64,000 bases of DNA. It comes from Mycolicibacterium rutilum (lineage in GTDB: Bacteria; Actinomycetota; Actinomycetes; Mycobacteriales; Mycobacteriaceae). A model generated the notes under the pieces. The model did no database searches. It was not told where the DNA came from and was given only the letters and a program-made list of their open reading frames with translations. Location of the stretch: the NCBI RefSeq assembly GCF_900108565.1, contig NZ_LT629971.1, positions 1,240,001 through 1,304,000 on the forward strand, read 5' to 3'. Shown here piece after piece: positions 50,301-64,000 of this stretch (positions are counted from its first letter, which is position 1; every line of letters begins with the position of its first letter). Position numbers and translations under genes: made by a program.

Positions 50301-53300
50301 GATCGCCGCCGCGGCCTTGACTGGATCTCCCCGTTGACCGCCGTCGTAGCTTGAAAAGGCCTGGCGTGCAGCGCCTGCGGTCGCTGCGTAGTCGTCGATC
50401 ACGACGTTTGCGAAGCGGACGCTGCGCGGGGATAGGAAGTCGGTACGGAAGGCGCCGGGCTCGATCACGGTCGCCGAAACGCCGGTACCCTTGAGTTCGA
50501 GATCCAGCGCCTCGGTGATGGCCTCAACTGCGAACTTGGTGGCACCGTAGAGACCGGATGAGGCTACCGCGGCGAAGCCGCCGACCGATCCGATATTCAG
50601 TATGCGTCCGCTGTTCTTGCGCCGCATGTGGGGCAACACAGCGCGGATCATCCTGTGCACGCCAAAGACGTTCGTGTCGAACATCGCTAGCGTCTCAGCG
50701 TCGCTGAGCTCCTCGACCGCGCCGAGGATGCTGTACCCGGCGTTGTTGACAAGCACATCGATCGCGCCATACCTGGCGATACCGTGCTCGACCGCGGCGC
50801 AAACCTGGGTGGGGGCAGTGACGTCGAGTTCAACGACGGTCATGGCAGGGTGGGCAGGCAACGCTGCGGCGCCGGCCCCGACATCGCGCGACCCCGCGAT
50901 CACGGTGTGCCCCGCCGATAAAGCAGCCGTGGCGATTTCACGCCCCAGTCCACGTGATGCGCCTGTGATGAGCCATACAGACATGATTTGCCTCCGTTAA
51001 TTATGGGTTGTCCCCGAAGTCGCCCGGTCACTCCGACTGCTCGTCGCCGACGAATGCCGAAGTCTCGCCCGCAATAGCGGTACTTGGTGGGCGGGCGGTC
51101 GTATCGACTGTGTTCGGGCAACAGACGTCGACACCTGTCGCTTGCCAGGGTGATGGGACCACCTGATTGCCAGGGGGATGGGACCACCGTGGCGCGTTAT
51201 TGAGGATGCTTGTCGGCGGGGTCTGGGTCAAGCTGAGGGCGGGTTCGTTGGCGGTAGGACGGTCCTTCGATGACCAGGGTGTGCGCGGCGGAGGTCAGTC
51301 GGTCGATGGCTGATTGGGCCAGCAGGGTGTCGGCGGTCATGGTCAGCCATTCGGCGGGCTCGCGGTTCGACGTCATGATGGTGGTCTTGGCGCGGTGGCG
51401 CTCGACGACGATTTCGTAGAAGTCGCTGGTTTCGGTGGCGTCGAGGGGGCGTAGCGCGAAGTCGTCGATGATCAGAACGTCGACGGCGGCCAGTCGGCGG
51501 ATCTCTGCGTCGACGGTGTGGTCCAGGCGGGCGGCGCGTAGCCGGGTGAACAGTTTGTCGGCGCGGCCGAAAACGACGGTGTGGCGGCGGCGAATAGCCA
51601 TGTGGCCCAATGCTGTTGCCAGATGGGTCTTGCCGACGCCGACGGGCCCGAGGACGATCGCGGACTGGCCGGCATCGAGGAACCGTAGCGAGGTGAGATC
51701 ACCGAGCAGGGTGCGGTCATAGCGCAGGTCGTCGTGGGCGGTCCAGGTGTCAAACCGCATGCTCGGATCGAGTCCGGCTTTGGCCGCTCGTAGTGCCGCG
51801 GAGCGGGATTCGCGTCGGGAGACCTCGTCAGCCAGCAGTGTTTCCAGGAAGCCGATGTGGCTGAGTTTGTGTTGTCGGGCCAAGGCGGCGCGTTCGGGCA
51901 GGGTGTCAGCCAGTGCACCGAGCTTGAGGGCTTTGAGCAGTCGGAGCAGATCAGCGCCGATCGGGTCGGTAGCTCCACGGGCGGTGGTAGTCATGTCAGC
52001 GGTTCTCCTCGGAAAAGATGGTCAATGATGTTGGGGTGGAGTTGAATTCGGAAGGATCACGGGCGAAGCGGGTCGCGGTGTGACCGACCGCTTTCGGCAG
52101 GGCCGGGGAGCTGGTCTCGGTGGCGCGCTCCAGCATGGAGGCGATCTTGTTCACCGAGACGACATCGAGATCCAGCGACAATGAACAGGCCTGTTCGACC
52201 CGGTCGGCGCCGTAGCGGCGCACCAGACCCAGCAGCCGGTAGACGGTACGCATCTTCGTCCAGGGCAGCCGGTCATCGAGGATGCGTTCGGCGTAGATCC
52301 CGACGTTGGGGCCGTGGGAGGCGCAGGTGGCGATCAACGCCGCCACATCACGCAGCGCGTAGCCGGTCTTGTGTTCGGGCAGATCAGCGGGGTCGGTGCT
52401 GCGCCCACCGGCCGGTTGGCGGGGATGGACCTTGACCAGCACGCCGCGGCGATAGAACTTCACCAGCTCGGTGTCGGCGCGCACGTCCAGGTACTGACCG
52501 ATCCAGCATTCGGGCAGCGAATACAGGGCCTTGGCGACCTCGGCGTGGAAGTCGCGGTGGACCTTGACCCTCTTGAACACCGGCACGTCATAGACCTGCG
52601 GCACCGCCAACAGCCGGGGCTGCTCTTCGTCGGTGAACACCTCCAGCGGGCGTGCGCAGGTGGTGCCGTGGGTGCGGGTGCCCGCAGTGTCACGACACCA
52701 CGCTGTGGCGGCGTCCTGCGCCTGCTGCAGACTGGTGAATGTTTCTCCGTCCCAGAAGTTTCGCCGCACGTACTGCACGGCGCGTTCCACCCGTGGCTTG
52801 TCTTTCGGCGAGGCCACCCTGGCGGGGTCGGTCAGAAACCCGCTATGCCCGGCGTAATCCAGCCAGCCCTGGCTGAACTGCGGGTTGACCGCGTCCGCGT
52901 CGGCGATCACCGGCTTGAGATTGTCGGGGATCAGCACGGCGAACACCCCGCCGAAGAACTCCCAGGCCGCCTCGCAGCCTGCGATCACCGCGGCCAGGGT
53001 CTGCGAGTACGACAACCACACGAACATGTGCCGGGAGTACACCGCGGTGAAGATCAGCGCGTGCACCTTGCGGCGGCGCCCGTCAGCAGCGTCGGTGAGC
53101 ATCCCCAGGTAGCCGAAGTCGACCTGGCACTCCACTCCGGGATCGCCATCAGCGACCCGCACCGTGAGGTCTTTGCGGCCGAAACCGCAACGCTGGCTGG
53201 CGAATCGGTGCAACGTCCGATACGGCACCACACACCCCTGCCGGGCCAACAGGGTGTGGATCTTCGTGACCGTCAACGGCCGATGCTCACCGGTGCCGGC

Positions 53301-56300
53301 CACCCAGGCGGTGATCTGATCTTCGAAGCCCACCAGCTGCTCCCACGCCGCCCCGTGGCCATCGGGGCGCACCGGACGCACCGCCTCGGCAACCATCCCG
53401 ATCAACGCATCATCGACCGCGCTGACGTCGTCGTCGCGACGCAAACCCGCCGCCTGGGCGGCCTCGACGTAGCGGCGCACCGTCTTGCGGTCCAGGCCGC
53501 AATGCGCGGCAATGCTGCGGTACCCCGGCGCCGGCAGTCCCACCACCCCCAGCCACACCCGCAGCACTTCCCTGATCTCATTCACACTGACCTCCCGAAA
53601 AGCCATGCCCGCCGACCTCCGTGACCTTGAGCCGTCACGGCGATCGAACGAACAAATGAAAAGACCACCGACGCGACGCGCCGGTGGTCCCATAACTGGC
53701 AATCCAGGTGGTCCCATCACCCTGGCAAAAATCAGGTCACACTGGTCCCATCCTCATGGCAGACGACAACACCGCTTGAAAGTCACGTCCGAGCACTGGG
53801 TATCCTCCAGATTCGATCTCCTCTGACGCCAACTATCTTTCGGCGAGCACGACCAATCTGTCAGCCCTGCTGGCACAACGCCCCAAGCAGTGCTAGCCCC
53901 CAACCCCGTTGTGGGGTTGGCCCCACATGTCCGGACGACGTATTGAACCGCGAACCTCTTTCACGCTTGGTCGTCAGCAGTTGGTCATTCCGGACGGGAT
54001 TTGGTCACGACGCGTGAGAAGTCACACAAGTGTAGAGATGCAACGAAGATTGACAGGACTCGCCTGCCTACTTTGACAAAACTCGGGCGTGTCGCAAGAG
54101 CTTGTTAATCTTCGTTGCAAACGCCAGGTCAGAGTGTGTGACGCTCTCACCCCTTCCGGAGGCGGGCGCACCAGTTGCCGACTGGCTCTCCCTGTGTCCA
54201 GTCTTGCTTCGTGAATCTCGTCCTCCGGCGGAGTCGCGAAGTGCGCCTAGTGCCTGTACTTCCGGTTGCCAATTTGCGCGCCGAGTTCGCTGCTCGCGAA
54301 CTTGTACCCCTGCGCTGACTCCACGCCGCCTTACCTCGAGGACAAAGTAGCCTAGCTACGTTCCACGGGCTGGTCCTTTGCCCACTGACGCGCAAGATCT
54401 GCAGACTTCTCCCACGCCTCTTGCAGGGTCTTCCCTCTGGCTTTAAACGGCCCGTCGATGATGTTGTCGTGTAACCGGTCCGACCCATCACCTTTCGTAC
54501 GGTCGTAATAGCGGGTCACGAAGACTTCATACTGCTCGCCTCCCCGACCGCCAATCGGCGGGTAGTGCTCGTACTCAAAGAAGGAGAAGCCGTTCTCATC
54601 GACCTCTTGATCCATCATTGCTGTGATGTTACCGAGCGGCGCTTCGACATTCAGCCCGCAATGTGGACCACAGGTCGTAGACGCTCAGTTAGCCCGTAGG
54701 TCGATTTGCCTACACAACTGGCTACTTTGAGAACATGCCGGTCAAGTAGGCGCTGACTGCCGGATGCGGATGGCAGTCTTGTGGACATGCACGCAGGATC
54801 GGTCAACAGTCAACCGATCTTTCGCCGTACGAAAGGTGCGGGCTGCGAATGACTACGAAGTTCAAGGTCAACGAGCAGGTCTTCGTACCCTCACGCCTTC
54901 TACCTAATCCCGCGGCACAGAACTTCGCGCTACGCCGAGCAAAGGTGCTGGAGCAAAAAGCTCGCTCTGTACGCATCAACCTTCAGGACGAGCATGGCAA
55001 CGACATCGAGGTCGCATCGAGGTTGGTGCATCGCAAGAACCTCGGAATCGGTGTCATCCGAATCGGAGACTTCAAGACCGAGCTGAACGCGCTAGACCCA
55101 TTGGCGAAATCAATGATGCACTACCTGCGGCTACTCCTCGAACCTGATGCAGTAGTCCTACGTGAGGTACGAACCTCTACTGAAATCTGCGCGGTGTGGG
55201 CAGAACTTGCACCGAGGACCAGCCACATAGTCTTGATAGGTCACGGCAACGCCGACAGTCTGAACTTCTTGGATCTCGATGCGCCAGTCGGTGGCGATCG
55301 ATTCGGGACCATGCTTGCAGGCGCGGCGCCGAAAAGCCCACCGAAGGTGGTCATATCGCTGACTTGCCTCACCGGGCGCGCGGCGTTCGCGAGTCCCTTC
55401 AGCGCCAGCAGCGTTTGCACCGATTACATCGCTCCCTTTCAGCTTGTGCACTCTGCGGCCGCGTCGCTATTCGGCCAGAGCTTCTTTGCCAATCACCTTT
55501 TGTCCGGGCTTGGGGTTGCTGCCGCATTCCGCAGAGCCCACGCCGCAGTTGGGACAGGCGTGACGTTTCGTCACTGGCGTACCGGAGGATTCACCACTCT
55601 CAAGCGATGACACGGGGCTGCCGTCCGCCGCTCCTGCCCCGATTATGGATTGACTAAAGGGGCTGCGGAGTTGGGCCGCACGAAGACTACTTGATGACGG
55701 GCGCGAGTGAGGGCGACGCGAAGCAACCTTCGACTTGCTAGGTGCGGAGGATCCTCCCGGTCACTGAAAAATACTCCCGTATAGGGCTTCTCGACGATTG
55801 CGACACCGTCGAACTCCTTGCCCTTCGATTTGTGTATGTTCATGAGAATGCAGCCCTGCGGGTCGCGGAATTCAGTCGCAAGTCGGCCTTGGTCAAGGGC
55901 TCGACGAACAAGACCTGCCGCATCGCCATAGCTACCAGTCTGATCCCATTGTTCCGAAAGACGTCCGCCGATTTCGTCGGTGGCTCCGAACATTCGGATG
56001 AATCGAGCCGCCTGCACTATCTCCCGGAGTGCTGGCGGACCTACCAGCACATCTCTGGCCGTTCGCCAATCGACGACAGGATTGCCCACAAAGACGATGC
56101 CACTCGCATTGCGCTCGTATAAGTGTTTGGCCGCTCGTAAACGTAACTTTCCGCCGTCGAGAAGGGTTGCGGCATTAGCTAAGTAGCTATCTCTAGATGC
56201 GAGGGCGCTCGCGATCGGACTATTGCTAATCGCGCTCTTCACTTCAAAGTATCGTGCAATCAACCGCAGCGTGTTAACGACGCCTTCGTCGTGTTGCCGC

Positions 56301-59300
56301 AGAGGCCACTCCAAAACAGACGCAACGACCTGCGCTGCCGCTGCGGACAGTTCTACATCCCAAAGGACGTCGTGCCGAATGGGTTTCAGCATGCTTCCGT
56401 TGTACGTCCTCGAAGTTGAAAGCCACTGCGATACATCAGCAACAAGGCCGTTAGCGCGGCACAGCACCGCGACGCTCGGGCTTGGAATTCCTTGCTTGCG
56501 GAGCTTCGAGAAGAGCCAACCGACTGCCGCATGCGTCGTCGATTCAAGCGCTGACTGCCATACGGTCAGCACTTGGACATCGGCAGTGTCCGGGAGGCGC
56601 CGGTTATGGAGCACCGCGTCAGCAAAATCTAGAATGCCGGCGTCGGGACTTCGATGATTGTCCCCACCGAGGTCGAAGACTGCGGGAGCAAGCGCTTCTT
56701 TGACCTGGTCCAACCGATGAGGATCGATGTTGTCGTCGTACTCAAAGATTCGCTGATCAGGATCAGCGAGGATGACGACGTTACTTCGAACGGCGAGACC
56801 CTGCACGAGAGTCCACTGCGCGTCGGTTGTGTCTTGGAACTCGTCGAAAATGATGGTGGGATATCTGTCCGCCACGAGCTCGGCGACCTTGCCAACGTCA
56901 TTTATAAGACGTGAGGCTCCATCGGCAAAACAGTCGAAAGCGAATAGCCCCTCGTCCTTGGCGAGGCGCTCGCGCTCTCGACTCCAATCTCCATCAAAGC
57001 CGGCCTTTGCAACCTTCTCCCGGTCGGGAAATAGTATTCGCGTTGGCCGGCCAGTCAGAAGTCGACCGTGCCCGCGGAGAAGATCGAGACAAAAGGCGTG
57101 ATATGTCTGCACCGAAATCCACTGCCGCTCTTCGCTAGTCAGTACATCTCGACACCGCATCATGACCTGACGTACGGCGGCACGGGAGAAGCTGAGAAAC
57201 AGGATCTCTTGCGCAGTCGCCAACAACGGGATGATCCGCTTCGCCTTCAGCAAAGACAGCGTTGTCTTTCCGGACCCGGGTCCCCCATAGACCATGACGC
57301 GTCCGTCGTGCTCGATGGCGGCGCGGGCTACGTCACTGAGATCAAACGTCATACTTCATCGGGCTCATTCGCACCCTGCTCCTCCGGCACCACCTCGGGC
57401 TGGGCCGCCATGTGAATGTCGATTGCGACCAGTACATCGACCAAATCACTGGGCAGGTCCGCTTCGGTCTTGCAGTGGCCTATCAGAACAGCTGCGTAGG
57501 CGTACGCCTCGCCTTTTCGTGCCTTCAAGACTTTGCCCGCCAGAGCGGGCACGTCCTCATCGGGGATACCGGGACTGTAGGGATGAGATGAGGGATAGTC
57601 CGCTCTCGTCGATACGTCGGCGAGGAAATTTCGAAGGATGTCTGATGGAATACCTTTCGTAAGCACAAGCTCGATTCCCTTCTCGGAGGATTCCCAGAAG
57701 TGATCAAACTGCGCACGATTGGCCAATGCGTCGGTGGGAGTTGGCCCGCTCGGCTTGTCGCAAGCGCCGTAGACATTCTTCCCGAGCGCTTTGAATATCG
57801 GGCCGTACCGATCGACATCCCCGTCGCCATTGCAGGTAAAGATCGATACACCCGAGAAGTCCAAATGGGTATAGCCGGGGCGTACCCGCTCAAGCACAGT
57901 TGATACGGCCGGGAAGACGACTGCTTCGGTCGACCCCTCGACGACAAGCACGCCACGGGCCAGAATGCTTTCCGCGAATTGGCGCCGGTTGGTCGAGTAT
58001 GTCTTGGGTTTGATCTTCTCGAGATTGATCGGCGCGCCAATGAGCTTCGCCCCGTCGCGATGCACCATCACAATGCTTTCAGGACCGAACTGTTCGATCA
58101 CGGGCCCCGAGTGCGATGTGACGATCGATTGGCCCATCTGTTGCAGGACGTAACGGGTGACGCGACGCTGTGTATGCGGCGGCAGCGCGATCTCAGGCTC
58201 CTCCATCGCAAAAATCACCGAGTGCGTGTCCTTCAGGTCGGCGATGATCGTTAAGAGCGCGAAGACGAGCAGGTTGATGGACCCGGTGCCCTGGCGCAGG
58301 TAAGGCACGGGATGATTGCTCGGCTGCGTAGCAATAAACAGCCGTACAACCTCCCGCAAATGTTGCCGCGTCAGGTCAGACGCAAAGAAGGCCGTTGAGT
58401 CCTGTCCAGCGGCAAGATTTACGAAGCGCCCCAGACGTTCCCGCAGACTTTCGCGGACCGCTTGCAGTTGCGGGATGTCCCCGATGGCGGGCTCAAGTGA
58501 CGACAGGTGATCAAGAGTTTCCTGCCACATTTCCGCCGACCCTTCACCGCCAAGGTGCAGGATCGTGTCGAGGAGCGAACCGCGCTGCAAACTTAGCGCA
58601 CGCGTACCCGTACGTAACGCACGTAGGTATACGTACCCGGCCAGCCGCTTATGGTGACGACGAAACGAGGATAGCCCTCCACCCAATGCCGAAAGCCGCT
58701 CCGAGTCGGTGTCATCCGCAACCACCTCGGGATGAGCGAAGAACGTGTCACCAATGAAGTCGTCTTCTTCCTTGTCGTAGCGGCCGATGAAGCAAACAGG
58801 AAGACCCCACCCCACCCCTTCGTCGTTTGCACGGGCCGCTCCACCGGGTTCATCATCGATGAACCGGCGAGTTCTGTAGTCCCAGAGGCGCAGATGCTGA
58901 TCGCCGAACCTGCGTGCCTCTTCTGCGCTCAAGTCGGTGAGCACGACATCGATCCGCATTTCGATGGGCGTGCCTTCCGGATCGACGTACTGGCCGCAGT
59001 GGAAATCATGCTCATCGATGACGGGCCGACGGAACAAGCGCTCGGGGCCCAGTACAAGGTCCAGGGCTTCGCACACAGTCGATTTGCCAACGTTATTCCC
59101 CCCGACGAGCAGAGTGTGCGGCGTGAAGGCAATCTCACCGGACTCAATACCGCGAAAGTTGCCGATGCGCAGAGAGGAAACCTTCATGACAAAGCTCGCA
59201 TACGTACATCTGCGGGTAGCTGTATCAGTCGTGAGACACCAACGGCCAAGTAAAGGTTCAATGGAAGTTCCCCCCGTCTCATTCTCGCATCCAGCCCCCT

Positions 59301-62300
59301 CGATTGGACCTGTTCGATGAAGTGTCCGGTTACTGCTGCAGCGGGAGCGACCGTCACGCACACCGTCAACGGCATAGATCGTTCTGCGAGTGCGTGCCAG
59401 TACTCTTACGCAATCGGACGATGTCGCCGGCGATCTCCAGCACGTCTGCCCGCCGATGATCTAAGTGCCCATGTAGGATTTGATTCTTCGTTACGAATAT
59501 CAAGTTTTCTTCCACATAGAATCCGTAACTCTGATAGCTGGCGCCGTATAGGCCATCAGAGCTGCGCGGGTAGTCTGCGTACTGAGTTACGTTGTACTCT
59601 GGTTTTAACAAATGAATGAACGCTTTCTCTGCGTCTGCGACTATCACCTTATGGTGATGCCTCGAGACTTGGCCTCCCTCAAAAGCGGGGGCGGTGCCGA
59701 CCTCGCGAATTACGGTTGGTACCAGCTCAAACGGAAAAAGAATGAGCTCGTCGCTGACTCTAGCGCCGATTCTATGCGGATGCTCATTCGATAATATCTT
59801 TTGGCGCGCATGATGCGCGCCTTCGAAAAGCCGGTCAAACGTGTCCGAAGCCTTCGCGATACCGACGTAAAGTAAATTGTAGGTTGCGAACTCTCGATAC
59901 CGCTCGAATGCGTGTATGCCAGGAAGGTTTCGGCTGCGATCAAATATCAGCTTTTCGGTGGAGAACCACTCAAGGGGTTCGGTGTTTTCGTCGATGTCCA
60001 CGTCACCTTCAACGTAGAATTTGATAATCTTGGGCCCTAGGTCAACAACTAATTCTTCCGGATCGAAGCCTTCGAAGCTCTTGGCAATGACGAATGGTTC
60101 GAGGATAACTTCATCGTAAAGGCCTTCTCCACCATCAATGAAAATATGCACGTTCCCAGAATCTTCCACGCGGCAACCGTGAAATCTGACCTCATGACGG
60201 GTAGCCATGAGGTAGAAATCGCTTTGGCGCAGCACCGACTCCGCCGCCTTGTCTGATTTCACCCATTCGGCCTCCTGATTGGAAATTGGAGGATAAACCA
60301 GCCTCAGTGCGGCCGACATTACATTGAGCGGGGGACTCACGCCGTAATGCTACGCTCACGAAATGTCTGGGCGGTCGGAAAACTGCCTGGAGCGGTAAGC
60401 AGAGCGGCCGCTCTGCTTACTTCAGCTACGCCACCTACCGATAACACCCGATCCCGTCGGGTCAACTTACGAAAGTCATCGGTCCGCTGGCGGGGCCCCT
60501 ACAATCCAGAAGTGCCCGACTCCGAGTTCGTTGAGACAGACCACCGCGGACGCATCACTCTGCCAGGCCACCCGAATAGCCGGTTCCTTTTGCGGCACAA
60601 CGCGGATGGCAGCATTCTTCTTCAGCCTGCTCAGCTCGTTGCTGACGCTCAGTACGAGTACTGGTCCAATCCCGAACTACGAACCCTGCTCGCCGCCGCA
60701 GCCTCATCACGCACCGTTCACCGAAAGCGCGACCACCGCGACTAATCACTCCGTACAGCGACGTAACTCACGAGGACGACGTTGATCCGTTTGGCCCGCC
60801 CGCTGCCAGGATCCAACAGTTCGTCCGCGATTCGGTCTCGGTCCGCAGCCCGCTCAGGATCCTCGGGTCCGTCGAAAACGTCGGCCGCCTCAGGCAGATG
60901 ATCGCTAGCGTCGGCAGGGTCCACCTCGTCGTCGGTCACGCGCCCACGCTCCTGTTGTTCGAAGATCCAGTCACTCTAATGTGACTTCGGCACCGCCGGA
61001 TCGAGCCGATAAATGTCGCCTTATGTCGGGTACGCCAGCATTGCCCGGTTCGCGCCTGCACGCCGACAACACTCGGAATTTTTCGCCGCCGCTGGCCGAG
61101 ACGCACGGGTGCCGACACCGCGCGGACGCAATAGTGCCGAGTAGCATCGCGGATCCACGGAGGATTGGAGACTATGTGGGACCAGGTGGCCATGCGCCAA
61201 AACGAAGCGGCCGATCACACTGGCGGTGCCGGCATTTATCGACAGCCACAGAACGTTTTACGTCAAGAGTGGATACGGGCGGTTTCGCAATGACATCTCA
61301 GCTCGTGCGATTCGCGTGACGCTATGATGAGCCGCCATAGGCAAGGACACGATGGCCGTCCCGGCAAGAATGCACGGCGGTGGTGGTGGATCGCGGCGGT
61401 CGGCTGCGCGTTGATTGTCGGCGTAATCGCTGTCACGACAACTGTTTTCGGTCTCGGTGGTTCTGATGACCGTGATGAGTCGGAAAGAGAAAAGGCACAG
61501 AAGCGCTGCGAAACCGAAACTCTCAATCGATTGATATCACCATCGACTGCACAGCTAACAAAAGTGCAAACGGAGCTTAGTCAGCTCGACGCGGGCAGCC
61601 GCGATCTCTTTTCGCTACTGGACGAGCCTCTCAAAGGGGTTGATCATTCCCGCATACGAGTTTGGAATGTTTCGGGCGTTGTCGACGCGAAGAACGACTT
61701 CGGAGGCACAATCAAAACTCCCTTCACATGCCGCGCATATTTCGTCGACAGCGGCTTGGCTCATACCCTCGTTCTCCTCGACAACCACTAGCACCGCCGC
61801 GCCACTTCGGCCGTCATCACAACCGCCGATGTTGCCGTGGATGCATTGATACCAGGACGATTCTGAGAACGGTCAACGCCGCTCATTCGGCAGACCGCGG
61901 AGGTCGAATGCACAAGCCTCTTTGCCAAGACACGCCTGTCCGACCGCATCTCCCCCGAGGACAGTGACAGTGGCATCTCATTGCTATTGAGAAGTGATGT
62001 CTCTTCCCCAACGACTGGGCCCACAGTGCCATCATTCTCGAGTGACCTCGAGAGCAGGGACGAAGACTGACGGCAGGCCGGCTATCCGCCTGGCGGCGAT
62101 CTCATCCTTCGGCGCGGCGATAATTCACTTCGCGGTCATGCCCACACATTGGCAAGCGTGGACGCAATCCGGAGTGTTTTTCGCCTCCATCGCGATGTTT
62201 CAAGTGTTGTGGGCATTCCTGGTGTCGCGACGCCCGATGCCGGCAGTGTTCGCCGCAGGCATCCTGGCCAATGTCGCTGCGGCGGCGCTCTGGGTGATGT

Positions 62301-64000
62301 CGCGGACCGCGGGCGTACCCTTTGGCCCGCACTCGGGACAGTCAGAAGCGGTTGATACTGCAGGTCTTTGCGCTCTCCTACTTGAGTGTTATGTCGTCAT
62401 GGGGGCCGGCTGGGGGTGGTATCGCGTCGAACGCGCCGATCCGATATCGCGATTCGGAAACGCGATCATCCTGGGCGGCGCCAGTGCCGTCGTTACCATC
62501 GCAGCGACGCTGGGGGCAGCGTCAGGGGTGCTGCTCGACCACCACGGGTCGAGTGAGGCGGAGCAGAGCGACCATCCGTCGGCTAGTGACCATGCGGGCA
62601 GCCATAGCGGTGTTCCAACTCCTGCCGCTATACCCGTGGTGGAGGCGGCTCCGAAAAGCGATTCTCCGGCCCCGGTCGAACACCCCGCTCCGGCGACGGA
62701 ACTATCAGATAAAACCGCGGAGGATCACCACCACAGCGAGTGAGTGATCCAGCCGCACAGCAAAAGCAGCTACATCCGATCGCGACAGTGCGGGCACGGC
62801 ATTTCCATAGCGGCGCACATCGGGCATTTGTCCATCGACATCGGCATCTGCATGGCTTGGTCGCAGCACCACATTAAGTGGCGGCCGTTTCCGTCGGCAT
62901 AGAGTACAGCCATCGGATCTGCCCCCACGATGTCGAAATAGACCTTGCCGGTAGAGCTTTGGCCTTGTGCCAGTGTGGTGGCGGGCAGCCCTTCCGGGGT
63001 TGCGATCTGCCACAGGACGGGGTGCCGCTGACCGTCGATTGGAACGGCGTACAGGTTGGGGATGATGGGTGTAACGGTGCCGGTGACTGCGCGCACTGTC
63101 GCCGAGCTTTCCCAGAGCTGACCCCGCGGGGTATATCCCGGCAGGATAGTCGCCGACTTCTGAAGGTCGGCCACAGTCCACTCCTGGACTACCGCACCCC
63201 CGGCATCGACGATCTGTTGCGCTGAACCGAATTTATGGGGGCAATGCTTCGTGGCGGCCGCTGGGGCAGCGAACGCTATTGCTCCAGCGACGAATGCGGC
63301 GGCGAGCGTCGCGGTGAGCACTGTTAGGAGTCGCAAGCAACCTCTCCTTTCAAGAGAATTGGCGAGCAGCACAAAATCAGGCGCGGACAGCTCGCTTAAT
63401 ACTACGTACTGGGATAGTAGATGAGTGTTGATTTCGGATGGTGGCGCCTCGATGGGGCGCGAGAGGCGCGAAGAGCGAGTCGGCGAATGGGCGAGACCCA
63501 CGCGAGGCCCGAACGGTTCAGGCATGACACGTGCATGGCGCCGCCGCACTGCTGCTGAATTCCTGTTGGCCCGCTCCGTTGCCGTCCGGCCGCCAGTCGA
63601 ACGGGAAGTGCTTGCTGGAGGCGCCTTGATAGTCGCGCGACCACTCGAACCCGACAGCGTGATCGCGCTCGACGACCCCCCACGTGGCGACCTGGCCGGG
63701 ACCGACCTCGGCGCCCGGCGGGTTGGCGGTGGTCACGCGACGGTTGAGATCAGAGGTGGGTCCGGTTAGCGCTGCGACGCGGACATCGACCTTGCCGGGG
63801 ATTTCGGCGCGCCAGTAGGCCAGGTCATCTGCTGCATCGAAGGTAATCGGCGCGTACTCGATGCCGCGCAAATCCGCGATCAGGCTTGCGAATTCGGCTG
63901 GCCAGCCGCCTTCCTGTCCGGTAAAGATGCGCTCTAGGGCCTCACGCTGGGCGGCGTCGGCGTCGGCATCAATGTAGAACATCAGCTTCATCATGGCGTT

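Overview
The window is high-GC actinobacterial DNA, most likely from a Mycobacterium/Mycolicibacterium-type organism. The pointers are an encapsulin gene directly behind a DyP peroxidase with a cargo tail, a carboxylic acid reductase, a DUF1942 (MPT63-type) secreted protein, and many short-chain dehydrogenases and GTG starts. It reads as an accessory region heavily worked over by insertion sequences. No tRNA, rRNA or CRISPR array was seen.

Layout. 1-8.6 kb: the edge of an unknown gene divergent from a SIR2-domain protein, a complete IS21-type element with a 5-bp target duplication, a frameshifted lipoprotein, and a zinc-ribbon repeat protein with an embedded predicted nuclease. 8.6-13.7 kb: an IS21-type element (called IS-A) interrupted by a second one (IS-B). 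13.7-39.4 kb: a universal stress protein; an MFS acid transporter with a large LuxR regulator and a two-component system; an eight-gene run (two aldo/keto reductases, SDR, SnoaL-like, two SDRs, DyP peroxidase, encapsulin); then an oxalate module (oxc, frc, DUF4331, acyl-CoA synthetase, DUF302, DUF1275, formate dehydrogenase), a sigma-like protein and an alpha/beta hydrolase. 39.5-51 kb: DHA2 exporter, carboxylic acid reductase, TetR, an unknown protein, two NmrA-like genes, MFS, SRPBCC and SDR. 51.1-53.8 kb: a second, intact IS-A copy in the same orientation. 54.3-61 kb: a defence-like island with a caspase/CHAT-like protein, a Gabija-type gajA/gajB pair, a GIY-YIG-like protein and a small AbrB-like protein. 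61.3-64 kb: membrane and secreted proteins with metal-ligand-rich tails and a DUF1326 gene cut by the window edge.

How the genes work together. The oxalate genes make a closed route: an acyl-CoA synthetase or Frc charges oxalate with CoA, Oxc decarboxylates oxalyl-CoA to formyl-CoA, Frc swaps CoA from formyl-CoA to oxalate and releases formate, and formate dehydrogenase oxidises formate to CO2 with NADH gain. The DyP carries the encapsulin loading peptide and is translationally coupled to the shell gene. GajA and GajB overlap by 4 bp and should form a Gabija complex; the flanking caspase-like and GIY-YIG-like genes may extend it. The two direct IS-A copies bracket 37.5 kb and make the catabolic block a candidate for deletion, duplication or transfer.
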